This document shows, piece by piece, positions 1 through 9,588 of a DNA stretch of 64,000 nucleotides. The notes beneath the pieces are model-generated. The model worked only from the letters and a program-made list of their open reading frames with translations. It was not told the DNA's origin and made no database searches. Source of the stretch: Jiangella alba (lineage in GTDB: Bacteria > Actinomycetota > Actinomycetes > Jiangellales > Jiangellaceae); assembly GCF_900106035.1 (NCBI RefSeq), contig NZ_FNUC01000003.1, positions 2,411,501-2,475,500 of the forward strand, read 5' to 3'. Within the stretch, counting starts at the first letter, position 1; each line of letters starts with the position of its first letter. Position numbers and translations under genes: made by a program.

Positions 1-1408
1 TCTCGTTGTAGGAGACGAGGTCGCGCAGTGTGAAGCCGTCGTGGGCGGTGACGAAGTTGATCGATGCGACCGGCCGCCGGGTGGACTGCTCGTAGAGGTC
101 GGCCGACCCGGTGAGGCGCGACGCGAACTCGCCCAGCGTGGCCGGCTCGCCGCGCCAGAGGTCGCGGACGGTGTCGCGGTACTTGCCGTTCCACTCCGTC
201 CACTGCGGCGGGAAGTTGCCCACCTGGTAGCCGCCCGGGCCGAGGTCCCACGGCTCGGCGATCAGCTTCACCTGGCTCACCGTGGGGTCCTGCTGCACGA
301 GGTCGAAGAACGCCGACAGCCGGTCGACGTCGTAGAACTCGCGGGCCAGGGTGGCGGCGAGGTCGAAGCGGAAGCCGTCGACGTGCATCTCGGTGACCCA
401 GTACCGCAGGGAGTCCATGATCAGCTGCAGCGAGTGCGGGTTGCCGACGTTCAGCGAGTTGCCGGTGCCGGTGTAGTCGAGGTAGTAGCGCTTGTCGTCG
501 TCGACCAGCCGGTAGTAGGCGGCGTTGTCGATGCCGCGGAACGACAGCGTGGGGCCGAGGTGGTTGCCCTCGGCCGTGTGGTTGTAGACGACGTCGAGGA
601 TGACCTCGATGCCGGCCTCGTGCAGCGCCCGCACCATGGCCTTGAACTCGCCGATCTGCCCGCCCGGCGTGGTGGCCGAGCTGTACTTCGGGTCGGGCGC
701 GAAGAAGCCGATGGAGTTGTAGCCCCAGTAGTTCGACAGCCCCTTGTCCAGCAGCGTGGAGTCGTTGGCGAAGTGGTGCACCGGCATCAGCTCGAGCGCG
801 GTGACGCCGAGCGACGTCAGGTGGTCGAGGACGACCGGGTGCGCGATGGCCGCGTAGGTGCCGCGGATCTCCTCGGGGATGTCCGGGTGCGTCTTCGTCA
901 GGCCCTTGACGTGCGCCTCGTAGATGACGGTCTCGGCGTACTCGCGCCGCGGCGGCCGGTCGGTGCCCCAGTCGAAGAACGGGTTGATGACCACCGCCTT
1001 CGGCATGTGCGGCGCGGAGTCGTCGTCGTTGCGGCTGTCGGGGTCGCCGAACTGGTAGCCGAACAGCGCCTGGTGCCACTCGAACGTGCCGTCGACGGCC
1101 TTGGCGTACGGGTCGAGCAGCAGTTTCGCCGGGTTGCAGCGGTGGCCGGCCTTGGGATCGTGCGGGCCGTGGACGCGGTAGCCGTAGCGCTGGCCGGGCT
1201 CGACGCCGGGCAGGAAGGTGTGCCACACGAAACCGTCGACCTCGGTCAGCGGCAGCCGGGTCTCGGCGCCGTCGCCGTCGAACAGGCACAGCTCCACGCC
1301 GTCGGCGACCTCGCTGAACAGCGTGAAGTTGGTGCCGGAGCCGTCGTACGTGGCGCCGAGCGGGTACGCCGCACCCGGCCACTGCGGCATCGGCTCGGCA
1401 GAGGTCAT
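1..1408 (-). CDS. glgX: Glycogen debranching enzyme GlgX (5' part, runs off the left edge)
   Basis: Isoamylase-type GH13 enzyme that hydrolyses alpha-1,6 branch points of limit dextrins during cytoplasmic glycogen breakdown. The first 469 codons are present and the 3' end lies outside the window. The N-terminal ~100 residues match the CBM48-like beta-sandwich of GlgX/TreX. The barrel follows, with the nucleophile Asp in DGFRFDLA (about residue 344), the acid/base Glu in IAEPWD (about 381) and the conserved His-Asp of TAHDGF (about 455). The ATG at 1408 gives [12 protein letters not shown], a normal GlgX opening. It is transcribed away from the GNAT gene at 1548, so the 133-bp gap must hold both promoters. 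Family assignment is secure. Confidence 0.95.
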   Translation of the reverse strand, partial: MTSAEPMPQWPGAAYPLGATYDGSGTNFTLFSEVADGVELCLFDGDGAETRLPLTEVDGFVWHTFLPGVEPGQRYGYRVHGPHDPKAGHRCNPAKLLLDPYAKAVDGTFEWHQALFGYQFGDPDSRNDDDSAPHMPKAVVINPFFDWGTDRPPRREYAETVIYEAHVKGLTKTHPDIPEEIRGTYAAIAHPVVLDHLTSLGVTALELMPVHHFANDSTLLDKGLSNYWGYNSIGFFAPDPKYSSATTPGGQIGEFKAMVRALHEAGIEVILDVVYNHTAEGNHLGPTLSFRGIDNAAYYRLVDDDKRYYLDYTGTGNSLNVGNPHSLQLIMDSLRYWVTEMHVDGFRFDLAATLAREFYDVDRLSAFFDLVQQDPTVSQVKLIAEPWDLGPGGYQVGNFPPQWTEWNGKYRDTVRDLWRGEPATLGEFASRLTGSADLYEQSTRRPVASINFVTAHDGFTLRDLVSYNE

Positions 1409-1534
1409 CGGGCGGCCTTTCGTCGCGGTTCGGTGTGGTGCTCGCTACGCCGCGAGTCAGGTCTCCATGGTCCCTGGTCGGGCGTCTCGAAGCCACTCGA
1501 TCGGCGCGGCTGGTGAGGTTGCGGCGTCGCCGCA

Positions 1535-1547
1535 TACGGTGGTGCCG
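1535..1547 (+). promoter_or_regulatory. -10 element of a leaderless promoter for the GNAT gene
   Basis: TACGGT at 1535-1540 is followed by 7 bases and then the ATG at 1548. This is the geometry of leaderless transcripts common in actinomycetes. No clear -35 box is visible and there is no Shine-Dalgarno sequence. It favours the ATG at 1548 over the in-frame GTG at 1542. Confidence 0.4.
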
Positions 1548-2075
1548 ATGAGGATCCGACCCCGCAGGCCCGGCGACGTGCCCGAGCTGGCGGCCGTTCT
1601 GACCCGCGATCACGAGGTCACCGGCTACCCGTACCTGCTGCCCGACGACCCGGCGGGGTGGATCGAGGAGCCGGACCGCCTGGCGGCGTTCGTCGCCGCC
1701 GACGACGCCGGCCGACCGGCGGGGCACGTCAGCGTCGGCGCCGCCGCGACCACCGACCACGGCGCCGGCACCGTCCTGCAGGACGCCTGGAGCGCGGCGC
1801 ACGGGCGCCCGGTCGCCGCGTGCGCCGTCGTGGGGCGGCTGTTCGTCGCGGCGGACCGGCAGCGGCACGGCGCCGGCGCGGCGCTGCTCGACGCCGCCGT
1901 CGGGTGGATGCGCGAGCACGACCTCGCGCCGTGCCTCGACGTCCTGCCGATCGGGCCGGCGCAGTCCGTCGTCGGGTGGTACGAGGCGCGCGGCTGGGAG
2001 GTGGTGGGCGAGGCCAGCCCGGTCTGGCGGCGGCCCGGCTGGCCGCCGTTGCTGGCGCTGATCCTGCCGGGCTAA
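1548..2075 (+). CDS. GNAT-family N-acetyltransferase
   Basis: Predicted acetyl-CoA-dependent acetyltransferase of 175 residues, a normal length for a single GNAT fold. The acetyl-CoA motif is RQRHGAGAALLDAA (about residues 103-116), followed by the usual fourth strand and a C-terminal GWYEARGWEVVGE segment. MRIRPRRPGDVPEL at the N-terminus is the typical first strand and helix of the family. The start at 1548 is chosen because it begins exactly at that motif and sits 7 bases after a TACGGT hexamer; a GTG two codons upstream is possible. The substrate cannot be told, and the neighbours (glgX, an FMN-barrel protein) do not point to one. Confidence 0.85.
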   Translation: MRIRPRRPGDVPELAAVLTRDHEVTGYPYLLPDDPAGWIEEPDRLAAFVAADDAGRPAGHVSVGAAATTDHGAGTVLQDAWSAAHGRPVAACAVVGRLFVAADRQRHGAGAALLDAAVGWMREHDLAPCLDVLPIGPAQSVVGWYEARGWEVVGEASPVWRRPGWPPLLALILPG

Positions 2076-2089
2076 ACGTGAAGAAGCAC

Positions 2090-2137
2090 ACAGAGTGACC
2101 GAATTCTGGCGTTTGACTATCGAAGATCACCCTCTGT
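2090..2137. promoter_or_regulatory. Imperfect inverted repeat upstream of the FMN-barrel gene
   Basis: ACAGAGTGA (2090-2098) and TCACCCTCTGT (2127-2137) are inverted copies of each other apart from a two-base bulge, with 28 bases between them. The pair lies between the GNAT stop and the start of the next gene. It could be an operator or the base of a leader hairpin; the sequence alone does not decide. Confidence 0.3.
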
Positions 2138-2193
2138 AGGCGATCATGGTGCGTCGTACGCCACCCGGGGGCGGGGGATGCGGAGGTAGACAC

Positions 2194-2859
2194 ATGGACG
2201 ATGCTGCGCACGATCGGCCCGGTTCGGCCGGCGAGCACGCACTGCAGGAGTCGTACGGCAGCCGGGAACGGGCTGACCGCTTCTACCGTGAACAGGTCGC
2301 CGACCACCTCAACGGCCACATGCGCGAGTTCGTCGGCCGCATGGAGATGGTGTTCGTCGGCTCGGCCGACGGCGGCGGCGAGTGCGACGTGACCTTCCGG
2401 GCCGGTCCGCCGGGCTTCGTCCGGGTGCTCGACCCGCGGACGCTGGCCTGGCCGGAGTACCGCGGCAACGGCGTCATGGCCAGTGCCGGCAACATCGTCG
2501 AGAACGGCCACGTCGGCCTGCTCTTCATGGACTTCGTGCGCGACCTCGTCGGCCTGCACGTCAACGGCGCGGCGGAGCTGCTGTCGCCGTCGGAGTTCGC
2601 CGAGTGGCACCCGGACGAGCCGGTCGACGCCGACGTCCCCGGCCGGCGGCCCGAGCGGTGGGTGACGGTACACGTCGAGGAGGCCTATATCCACTGCTCC
2701 AAGCACGTGCCGCGGCTGATGCCGGTGCCGCGGAACCGGCAGTGGGGCACCGACGACCGCAAGGCCAAGGGCGGCGACGCCTTCGGGGTGGCGGCGTCGC
2801 GCGGGCTCGGCGCGCACGCCAGGCGGGCGCTCAGGCAGGGCGCGCCACGGCTGTCGTGA
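2194..2859 (+). CDS. Pyridoxamine 5'-phosphate oxidase family (FMN-binding split barrel) protein
   Basis: A 221-residue protein of the PNPOx-like split-barrel superfamily, which binds FMN or F420 and carries out diverse redox reactions. The segment from about residue 50 to 130 (MREFVGRMEMVFVG, FVRVLDPRTLAWPEY, GNGVMASAGNIVENGHVGLL) follows the strand order of this fold, with the flavin-contacting 'RGN' loop present as YRGNG. The start at 2194 is supported by GGAGGT at 2182-2187, six bases upstream; a longer reading from 2146 lacks this. The 3' end overlaps the convergent TetR gene by 29 bases. The exact reaction is unknown. Confidence 0.8.
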   Translation: MDDAAHDRPGSAGEHALQESYGSRERADRFYREQVADHLNGHMREFVGRMEMVFVGSADGGGECDVTFRAGPPGFVRVLDPRTLAWPEYRGNGVMASAGNIVENGHVGLLFMDFVRDLVGLHVNGAAELLSPSEFAEWHPDEPVDADVPGRRPERWVTVHVEEAYIHCSKHVPRLMPVPRNRQWGTDDRKAKGGDAFGVAASRGLGAHARRALRQGAPRLS

Positions 2860-3847
2860 CGGGCACCACGGCGGCCGCGTGGCCGGCGCCGCGACCCTCG
2901 GCACGGGCCACGACGCGGCCCGCCGCGACACGGACGGCGACCTCGGTGTCGTCGGAGGGCGCGGCGACGCCGGCGGCCGCCGCCAGGGCGTCGGCCGCGG
3001 TGCCGAGCAGCAGCCGCACCGGCGGCCGGGCCGGCTCGGGGATCGCCCGGCGCAGGGTGTCGTCGAGCCGGGCGAGGACCAGCCGCGCGAGGGGCGCCAG
3101 CTCGTCCGGCTCGCCGGTCACCAGCGCCACGGTGACGGCGACGCCGGCGGGTGCCGATCGGACCGACTCCTCGGCCGCCTCCAGCCGGCGCAGGCCCAGC
3201 AGGTGCACGACGCCGTCGCGGGGCGCGGGACCGTCCGGCCACGGCTCGTCGACCGGCCGGGCGGGGGAGACGTGCTGCAGGTAGGCGCGCGGCCAGCCGC
3301 GGTCGGCCGGCAGCGCCGTCAGCAGCTCGCAGGCGGCCACGACGTCGAACTGGTCGACGAAGCCCGGCGCGGCGGTGGCGAGGTGGTCGGCGCCGGCCAG
3401 CAGGGTCAGCGCCGACGCCGCGACGCGCACGGCCCGCCCGCGCAGCCCGAGCCGCTCCAGCGCGAGCCCGAGCACCAGCGCCTCCAGCTCCAGCAGCTGC
3501 GCGTACGCGGCGCGCGCGGGCTCGTCGTCGAGCACGTCGGCGGGGAGACCGGCGCCGAGACGGGCCCGGGCGATGGCCGCGAGCGCCTCCCGCGGCGTGG
3601 CGGTCCCGGCGGCGTCGCCACGGCGCGCCCGCGCGGCCCGCTCCGCGTCGGCCGCCAGCACCGACAGGTACAGCGCCCGCTTGCCGGCGAAGTTCGCGTA
3701 GATGGCGCCGCGGGTGAGCCCGGCGCGGGCGGCGATGCCGTCGATGGTCGCGTCGCGGTAGCCGCGGTCGGCGAACTCGGCGCGGGCCGCGGCCAACACG
3801 CCGGACCGGGTGCGCTCCTGGGTCTGCGCGCGGGTGAGCCGTACCAT
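2831..3847 (-). CDS. TetR/AcrR-family regulator with a long C-terminal extension
   Basis: DNA-binding repressor-type protein of 338 residues. Residues ~8-56 are a textbook TetR helix-turn-helix (VLAAARAEFADRGYRDATID, then RAGLTRGAIYANFAGK). The usual TetR ligand domain would end near residue 200. Here about 140 further residues follow, rich in Ala, Leu and Val, which I do not recognise; they may be a second ligand or dimer domain. The gene is divergent from clpX, and a 17-bp near-palindrome (3897-3913) lies between the two starts. It probably represses itself and clpX. The convergent overlap with the preceding gene is 29 bases. Confidence 0.88.
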   Translation of the reverse strand: MVRLTRAQTQERTRSGVLAAARAEFADRGYRDATIDGIAARAGLTRGAIYANFAGKRALYLSVLAADAERAARARRGDAAGTATPREALAAIARARLGAGLPADVLDDEPARAAYAQLLELEALVLGLALERLGLRGRAVRVAASALTLLAGADHLATAAPGFVDQFDVVAACELLTALPADRGWPRAYLQHVSPARPVDEPWPDGPAPRDGVVHLLGLRRLEAAEESVRSAPAGVAVTVALVTGEPDELAPLARLVLARLDDTLRRAIPEPARPPVRLLLGTAADALAAAAGVAAPSDDTEVAVRVAAGRVVARAEGRGAGHAAAVVPVTTAVARPA

Positions 3848-3896
3848 CAGCGCCTCCCGTTGTCTTCGCTCGCGATCCAGGATACCGTCACCATCC

Positions 3897-3913
3897 AGAT
3901 GGTCCGAACATCT
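3897..3913. promoter_or_regulatory. Probable TetR operator between the TetR gene and clpX
   Basis: AGATGGTCCGAACATCT reads nearly the same on both strands: outer arms AGATG/CATCT are perfect and the inner TC.GA core is symmetric. It lies 16 bases downstream of a possible -10 (TACCGT 3883-3888, with TTGTCT 3860-3865 seventeen bases further up) for the clpX direction, so a bound repressor would block transcription start. This is the size and symmetry expected of a TetR site. The assignment to this regulator is inferred from position. Confidence 0.6.
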
Positions 3914-3933
3914 GAAATGTGGGTCTGAATTCG

Positions 3934-5166
<1,233 letters not shown>

Positions 5167-6021
5167 ACCGCACGGTGTCGCCGGGGCGCAGCTGGGCGGC
5201 CGGCGACAGGTCGGCGGCCGCGACGACGCCGATCACCGGGTAGCCGCCGGTCACCGGGTGGTCGGCGAGGAACAGCACCGGGCGCCCGTCCGGCGGCACC
5301 TGCAGCGCCCCGGTCACCATGCCCTCGGGCGGCAGCTCCGCGGCCGCGCCGGCCGCGCGCCGCAGCGGCGGCCCGGCCAGCCGCAGCCCGACGCGGTCGC
5401 TGTCCGCCGTCACCTCGTACGCGGTGGCGAACAGGGTGTTCAGCGCCGACGGCGCGAACCGGTCCGCCCGCGGGCCCGGCAGCACCCGCAGCGTGACGTC
5501 GTCCACCGGCGGCGGCACCGGCGCGACGTCGACGGACGGATGGCCGGCGTGGTCGCCGGCCAGCGGCAGCAGGTCGCCGGAGCGCAGCGGGGGCGGGCCG
5601 ATGCCGGCCAGCGAGTCCCACGACCGCGACCCCAGCACCGGCGGCACGCCCAGCCCGCCGCGCACCGCCAGGTAGGAGCGCAGCCCGCGGGCCGGCCGCC
5701 CGACCCGCAGCAGGTCGCCGGCCCGGACCGCGAACGGCGCGTTGAACGCCGCGGCCCGGTGCCCGGCCCGCACCTCCGCCGGCGCGCCGGTGAGCGCGAC
5801 CGTCGCCGTCCGCCGGAACCGGACCACCAGCCCGCCCAGGACGAACTCGATCGCGGCGGCCCGTTCGGCGTTGGCGACCAGCCGGTTCGCCAGCCGGAAG
5901 CTGTCCTCGTCCGCCGCGCCGGACCGCCCGACGCCGAGCGCGCCGAGGCCCGGCCGGCCGAGGTCCTCGACGATCGCCAGCAGGCCCGGCTCGACGATCT
6001 CGAGGGCGGGGCCGGCGCCGC

Positions 6022-6783
6022 TCATGCGAACGCGGCGATCGTGACGCCGTGCTCCGTCAGCACCTCGCGGACGCGGCGCAGGATGGCGACGGCGCCGGGG
6101 GTGTCGCCGTGCACGCACAGCGATCGGGCGGCGACCGCGACCGGGTCGCCCTCGATGCTGGTGACCTGCCCGGTGGTGACGATCTGCAGGCACCGGGCCG
6201 CGACCTCGTCCGGGTCGGTGACCAGCGCGCCCGGCCGTCGCCGCGACACCAGGCGGCCGTCGGCGTGGTAGGCGCGGTCGCCGAACGCCTCGGCCACCGT
6301 CGGCAGCCCGTGCACGGCCGCGATGCGCAGCACCTCCGAGCCGGGCAGGCCGAGGATCGTCAGCCCCGGGTCGTACGAGCGGGCGGCGTCGACGACGGCG
6401 GCGGCCTGCTCGGCGTCGCGGACGATCACGTTGTAGAGGGCGCCGTGCGGCTTGACGTAGCGGACCCGGGTCCCCGTGACGCGGGCGATGCCGTCCAGCG
6501 CGGCCAGTTGGTACAGGACGTCGTCGGCCAGCTGGGTGGCCGGCATGGCGATCTCGCGGCGGCCGAACCCGGCGAGGTCGCGGTACCCGACGTGCGCGCC
6601 GACGGTGATGCCGCGGGCGGCGGCGATCTCGCAGACGCCGCGCATGATCGTCGGGTCGCCGCCGTGGAACCCGCAGGCCACGTTCGCGCTGCTCACGACC
6701 GCCAGCAGGCCGGCGTCGTCACCCATGGGCCAGGCGCCGAAGCCTTCGCCGAGGTCGCAGTTGAGGTCGATCGGGGTCGTCAC
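6022..6783 (-). CDS. pxpA: 5-oxoprolinase subunit PxpA (LamB/YcsF family)
   Basis: Catalytic-barrel subunit of 5-oxoprolinase. The protein is 253 residues, the normal length for YcsF. It begins [17 protein letters not shown] and continues with [42 protein letters not shown] and a C-terminal [11 protein letters not shown], all signatures of the family. The GTG start at 6783 is fixed by the conserved N-terminus and by the GTGA overlap with the pxpB stop. It is the middle gene of the coupled operon pxpB-pxpA-pxpC. No transporter gene is attached to this copy. Confidence 0.95.
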   Translation of the reverse strand: MTTPIDLNCDLGEGFGAWPMGDDAGLLAVVSSANVACGFHGGDPTIMRGVCEIAAARGITVGAHVGYRDLAGFGRREIAMPATQLADDVLYQLAALDGIARVTGTRVRYVKPHGALYNVIVRDAEQAAAVVDAARSYDPGLTILGLPGSEVLRIAAVHGLPTVAEAFGDRAYHADGRLVSRRRPGALVTDPDEVAARCLQIVTTGQVTSIEGDPVAVAARSLCVHGDTPGAVAILRRVREVLTEHGVTIAAFA

Positions 6784-7409
6784 GCGCGGCCCTCCGTGAA
6801 CCGCACCCGGGTGCCCGGCAGCAGCGTCGCCGGCGGCGTGCGGTCGAGGTCCCACAGCACCGCGCCGGTGTGCCCGAGCAGGTGCCAGCCGCCCGGCCCG
6901 GACCGCGGGTAGACGCCGGTGTAGCGGTCGGCGATGGCGACCGAGCCGGCCGGGACGCGGGTGCGCGGGGTCTCGCGGCGGGGGAGCACCAGCCGCGGGT
7001 CCAGCCCGGTGAGGTAGGCGAAGCCGGGCGCGAACCCGGTGAACGCGACGGTGTACGTGCCGCCCGCGTGGCGGCGCACCACCTCGGCGGCGGACAGCCC
7101 GGCGGCCGCGGCGACGGCGTCGACGTCCGGGCCGTCGTAGCTCACCGGGATCTCGACCAGCGGCGGCTCGTCGGTGGCCGGTCGCTCGTCGGGCAGGTGC
7201 GCGAGGTCGTCGGTGAGCCGCTCGGCCGACGTCACGCCGGGATCGAACATGATCAGCAGCGTCTCGGCCGCCGGGACGACGTCGACCAGTCCGGGCGGCT
7301 CGTGGTCGCGCAGCGCCGCGTTCAGCGCCAGGACGTCCTCGAGGTCGTCCAGCTCGACCAGGACGGCGTGGTCGCCGCAGGGGAGTACGTGCAACTCGCT
7401 GGTGCGCAT
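6780..7409 (-). CDS. pxpB: 5-oxoprolinase subunit PxpB (KipI/allophanate hydrolase subunit 1 family)
   Basis: First gene of the pxpBAC operon; a 209-residue PxpB/KipI-like subunit that together with PxpA and PxpC forms 5-oxoprolinase. Diagnostic stretches are LPCGDHAVLVEL at the N-terminus, VEIPVSYDGPDVDAVA, TYTVAFTGFAPGFAYLTGL, PRLVLPRRETPRTRVPAGSVAIA and GGWHLLGHTGAVLWD. The start at 7409 is preferred over the upstream ATG at 7445 because the family begins at this point and a GGAGGGG stretch lies shortly upstream. Known kip-type antisporulation roles belong to Bacillus and need not apply here. Confidence 0.93.
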   Translation of the reverse strand: MRTSELHVLPCGDHAVLVELDDLEDVLALNAALRDHEPPGLVDVVPAAETLLIMFDPGVTSAERLTDDLAHLPDERPATDEPPLVEIPVSYDGPDVDAVAAAAGLSAAEVVRRHAGGTYTVAFTGFAPGFAYLTGLDPRLVLPRRETPRTRVPAGSVAIADRYTGVYPRSGPGGWHLLGHTGAVLWDLDRTPPATLLPGTRVRFTEGRA

Positions 7410-7464
7410 GGCCTCGCCCCTCCACACGGCGTTCTCACGGGCCATTGAAGGGACGGTGCGCCGA

Positions 7465-8313
7465 TCATGTCAAGGCGCTGCCCGCCCGGCGCTCCAGCAG
7501 GACGCAGTCGTGCCAGACGCCGTCGCGCTGACCGAACTTCTCGCGGACGCCGACGGTGCGGTAGCCGGCCTGGTGGTGCAGCGACAGCCCGGCCCGGTTC
7601 GCACTGAACACCGACGTCTGCAGCGTCCAGATGCCGGCCCGGTCGGCGGCCGTGACCTGCTGGAACAGCAGCGCCTTGCCGACGCCGCGGCCACGGTGCG
7701 CGCGGTCGACGTACACCGCGGTCTCGCCCACCCCGCGCAGCGGCTCGCGCGGCGACGCGTGCGCGATGGTCGTCCAGCCGACCACCGCGCCGTCCAGCTC
7801 GGCCACCCAGCGGTGCCCGGGCAGCCAGCGGGCGGACAGCCGGGTGCTCGGCGGCACCGTGGTGTCGAACGACGCGAGGCCGGTGTCGAGGCCGTCCTGG
7901 TAGATGCGGCGCACCTCCGGCCAGTCGTCCAGCCGCAGCTCCCGGACGACGATGCCCGCGGGCACGTCCTCGGGGTGCTGCGGCCGCGTGGCCAGCGCCC
8001 CCATGACGACGTCGGCCATGTGCGGCAGCCCGATGATGCACGCCTCGTTCACGGTGACGCGGGTGAACGGGCCCTGGCGGCCGACGTGGACGAAGCCGAG
8101 CTCGGCCAGCCGGCGGACGTGGTGCGAGCAGGTGGACTGGCTGATGCCCAGCCGCTGCGTCAGCTCGCCCACCGTCCGCCCGGCGGGCGCCGTCGCGACG
8201 GCGTGCAGCAGCCGGACCCGGGTGGGGTCGGCGAGGCAGGCGAAGGACTCGGCGAAGCGGACGACGTCATCGGTGGGAAGCAGATCGGGGTGTTCGAGCG
8301 TGCCGGCGGTCAT
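7465..8313 (-). CDS. ArsR-type HTH fused to a phosphinothricin/arsinothricin-type GNAT acetyltransferase
   Basis: A 282-residue two-domain protein. Residues ~10-100 are an ArsR winged helix (LADPTRVRLLHAVATA, then LGISQSTCSHHVRRLAELGFV). Residues ~118-280 are a GNAT of the Pat/Bar/ArsN type: GLDTGLASFDT, VVGWTTIAHAS, VYVDRAHRGRGVGKALL, and a closing REKFGQRDGVWHDCVLLERR. In actinomycetes such fusions are known next to arsenic genes, where ArsN detoxifies arsinothricin-like compounds; no ars genes are visible here. Cysteines in the HTH part (FACLAD, STCSHH, NEACII) could bind metalloid. It probably controls itself and acetylates the inducer. The start at 8313 begins the ArsR domain. Confidence 0.87.
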   Translation of the reverse strand: MTAGTLEHPDLLPTDDVVRFAESFACLADPTRVRLLHAVATAPAGRTVGELTQRLGISQSTCSHHVRRLAELGFVHVGRQGPFTRVTVNEACIIGLPHMADVVMGALATRPQHPEDVPAGIVVRELRLDDWPEVRRIYQDGLDTGLASFDTTVPPSTRLSARWLPGHRWVAELDGAVVGWTTIAHASPREPLRGVGETAVYVDRAHRGRGVGKALLFQQVTAADRAGIWTLQTSVFSANRAGLSLHHQAGYRTVGVREKFGQRDGVWHDCVLLERRAGSALT

Positions 8314-8390
8314 GGCAGGGAGCCTATTGAGCCGGATCGCCGCCCGCGTGATGTTCGCGTATCGCTGAGGTTTCCTCGGACCGAACTCGG

Positions 8391-9554
8391 TCAGAACGGC
8401 GCGCCGTCCGGCCGCCACTCGGTCACCGTGACCTCTCCGCCGTCGACGATGTCGAGGTTGGTGTGCGGCCCGTACCCCTCGACGGCCCAGGAGGTCAGCG
8501 GCAGTTCGGTGGCCGGCGCGCCCGGCGCCGCCGCCAGCACCACCTCGTACGTGAGGTCGGGGTTGTCCGCCGTCGGCATGGCGTTCCACTCGACCACCGC
8601 CATCGCCCGGGCGCCCGGCGGGATCACCACCCGCGCGGCGCCGGGCGCCGGGACGGCGGTGACCGTCAGCGGCTCCTCGGCGAGGGTGCGGAAGGTGAGG
8701 TCCGGGTGGCCCTGGACGGCGCAGGGCGCCGGGCCGGTGTTCGTCGCGCCCAGGAACAGGTACCGCGAGCCCAGTGCGGCGTCGCTGCCGGTGATCTCGA
8801 GGCGCAGGCCGGCCGGGTCGCACTCCGGCGCCGACGGGTCGGCGGGCCAGTCGGCGCTCGGGGTGTACGGCGGCCGCGGCGGCGCGTCGGCCACGGCGAG
8901 TTCCGCCGAGTCGTCGATGGTGCGGACGACGTCGACCCCGGCGCCCTGCACCGCCGCGACGTCGGCCACCTTCGCCAGGTCGGACGCGTCGCCCACCCGG
9001 ACGTCGGCGGTCTCGCCGTCGAACACCGCCCGCACCACCCCCGGCGTGCCGGCGAAGAGGTACGCGTCGCCGACCGGCCCGCCGACCGCGTCGCGCGACT
9101 CCGGCAGCGGGTACGCGCGGACGGTGATCTCCGACCCCGTCGGCGTGACGGGATGCAGCCACACCTCCAGTTGCGGCAGCGGGAACGGCGTCCGGATGGT
9201 CCCGGGGGTCGACGTCGCCGCCGCCATGGCCGCGCGGTCCCAGAGCTGCTCGAGGTCGTCCATCGTCTCGACCGCCGAGCCCGCGCCGGACTCGGCCCGG
9301 TTCACGACGTCGAGCCGCACCGTCCAGGCGGCCCATTCGGCGGGGTCGGCGGGCAGCTCCGGGTGCTCGTCGCCGTCCGGATCGCGATAGCGCAGCGTGA
9401 CGTCGTCGATGCCCGGGAGCGCGCGGGCGTCGGCGAGGATCGTCTCGGGGTCGGGGACGGCCGGGGTCCCGGCGCCGCCGGTCGAGGCGGCGTCCTGCCC
9501 GCACGCGGCCAGGACGAGGGTGATGACGACGGCCAGTAGGGTACGGAACGGCAC
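8391..9554 (-). CDS. Secreted lipoprotein with C-terminal DUF4232-like domain
   Basis: Predicted lipoprotein of about 387 residues. An N-terminal hydrophobic stretch ends in the lipobox VLAACG, so the Cys is the lipidated residue. The middle third is unfamiliar. The C-terminal part, beginning ECDPAGLRLEITG and continuing LGATNTGPAPCAVQGHPDLTF, matches the two-Cys beta-sandwich of DUF4232, common in actinomycete surface proteins and of unknown function. The GTG at 9554 is chosen; a GTG at 9575 would add seven residues. It is divergent from the PhoD-like gene with only 34 bases between the starts. Confidence 0.75.
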   Translation of the reverse strand: MPFRTLLAVVITLVLAACGQDAASTGGAGTPAVPDPETILADARALPGIDDVTLRYRDPDGDEHPELPADPAEWAAWTVRLDVVNRAESGAGSAVETMDDLEQLWDRAAMAAATSTPGTIRTPFPLPQLEVWLHPVTPTGSEITVRAYPLPESRDAVGGPVGDAYLFAGTPGVVRAVFDGETADVRVGDASDLAKVADVAAVQGAGVDVVRTIDDSAELAVADAPPRPPYTPSADWPADPSAPECDPAGLRLEITGSDAALGSRYLFLGATNTGPAPCAVQGHPDLTFRTLAEEPLTVTAVPAPGAARVVIPPGARAMAVVEWNAMPTADNPDLTYEVVLAAAPGAPATELPLTSWAVEGYGPHTNLDIVDGGEVTVTEWRPDGAPF

Positions 9555-9588
9555 GGAACCGACCCTAATGTCCACGAAGGAGGCGCGG

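Noticed and set aside
2879-3928. Plus-strand 349-codon frame opposite the TetR gene
   Set aside because: It is antisense to a clear TetR protein, rich in Arg/Gly/Ala, with no recognisable motif: a GC-rich shadow frame.
8314-8390. ArsR operator upstream of the ArsR-GNAT fusion
   Set aside because: GAT and ATC flank GTTCGCGT but the symmetry is only three bases per arm, no better than chance.
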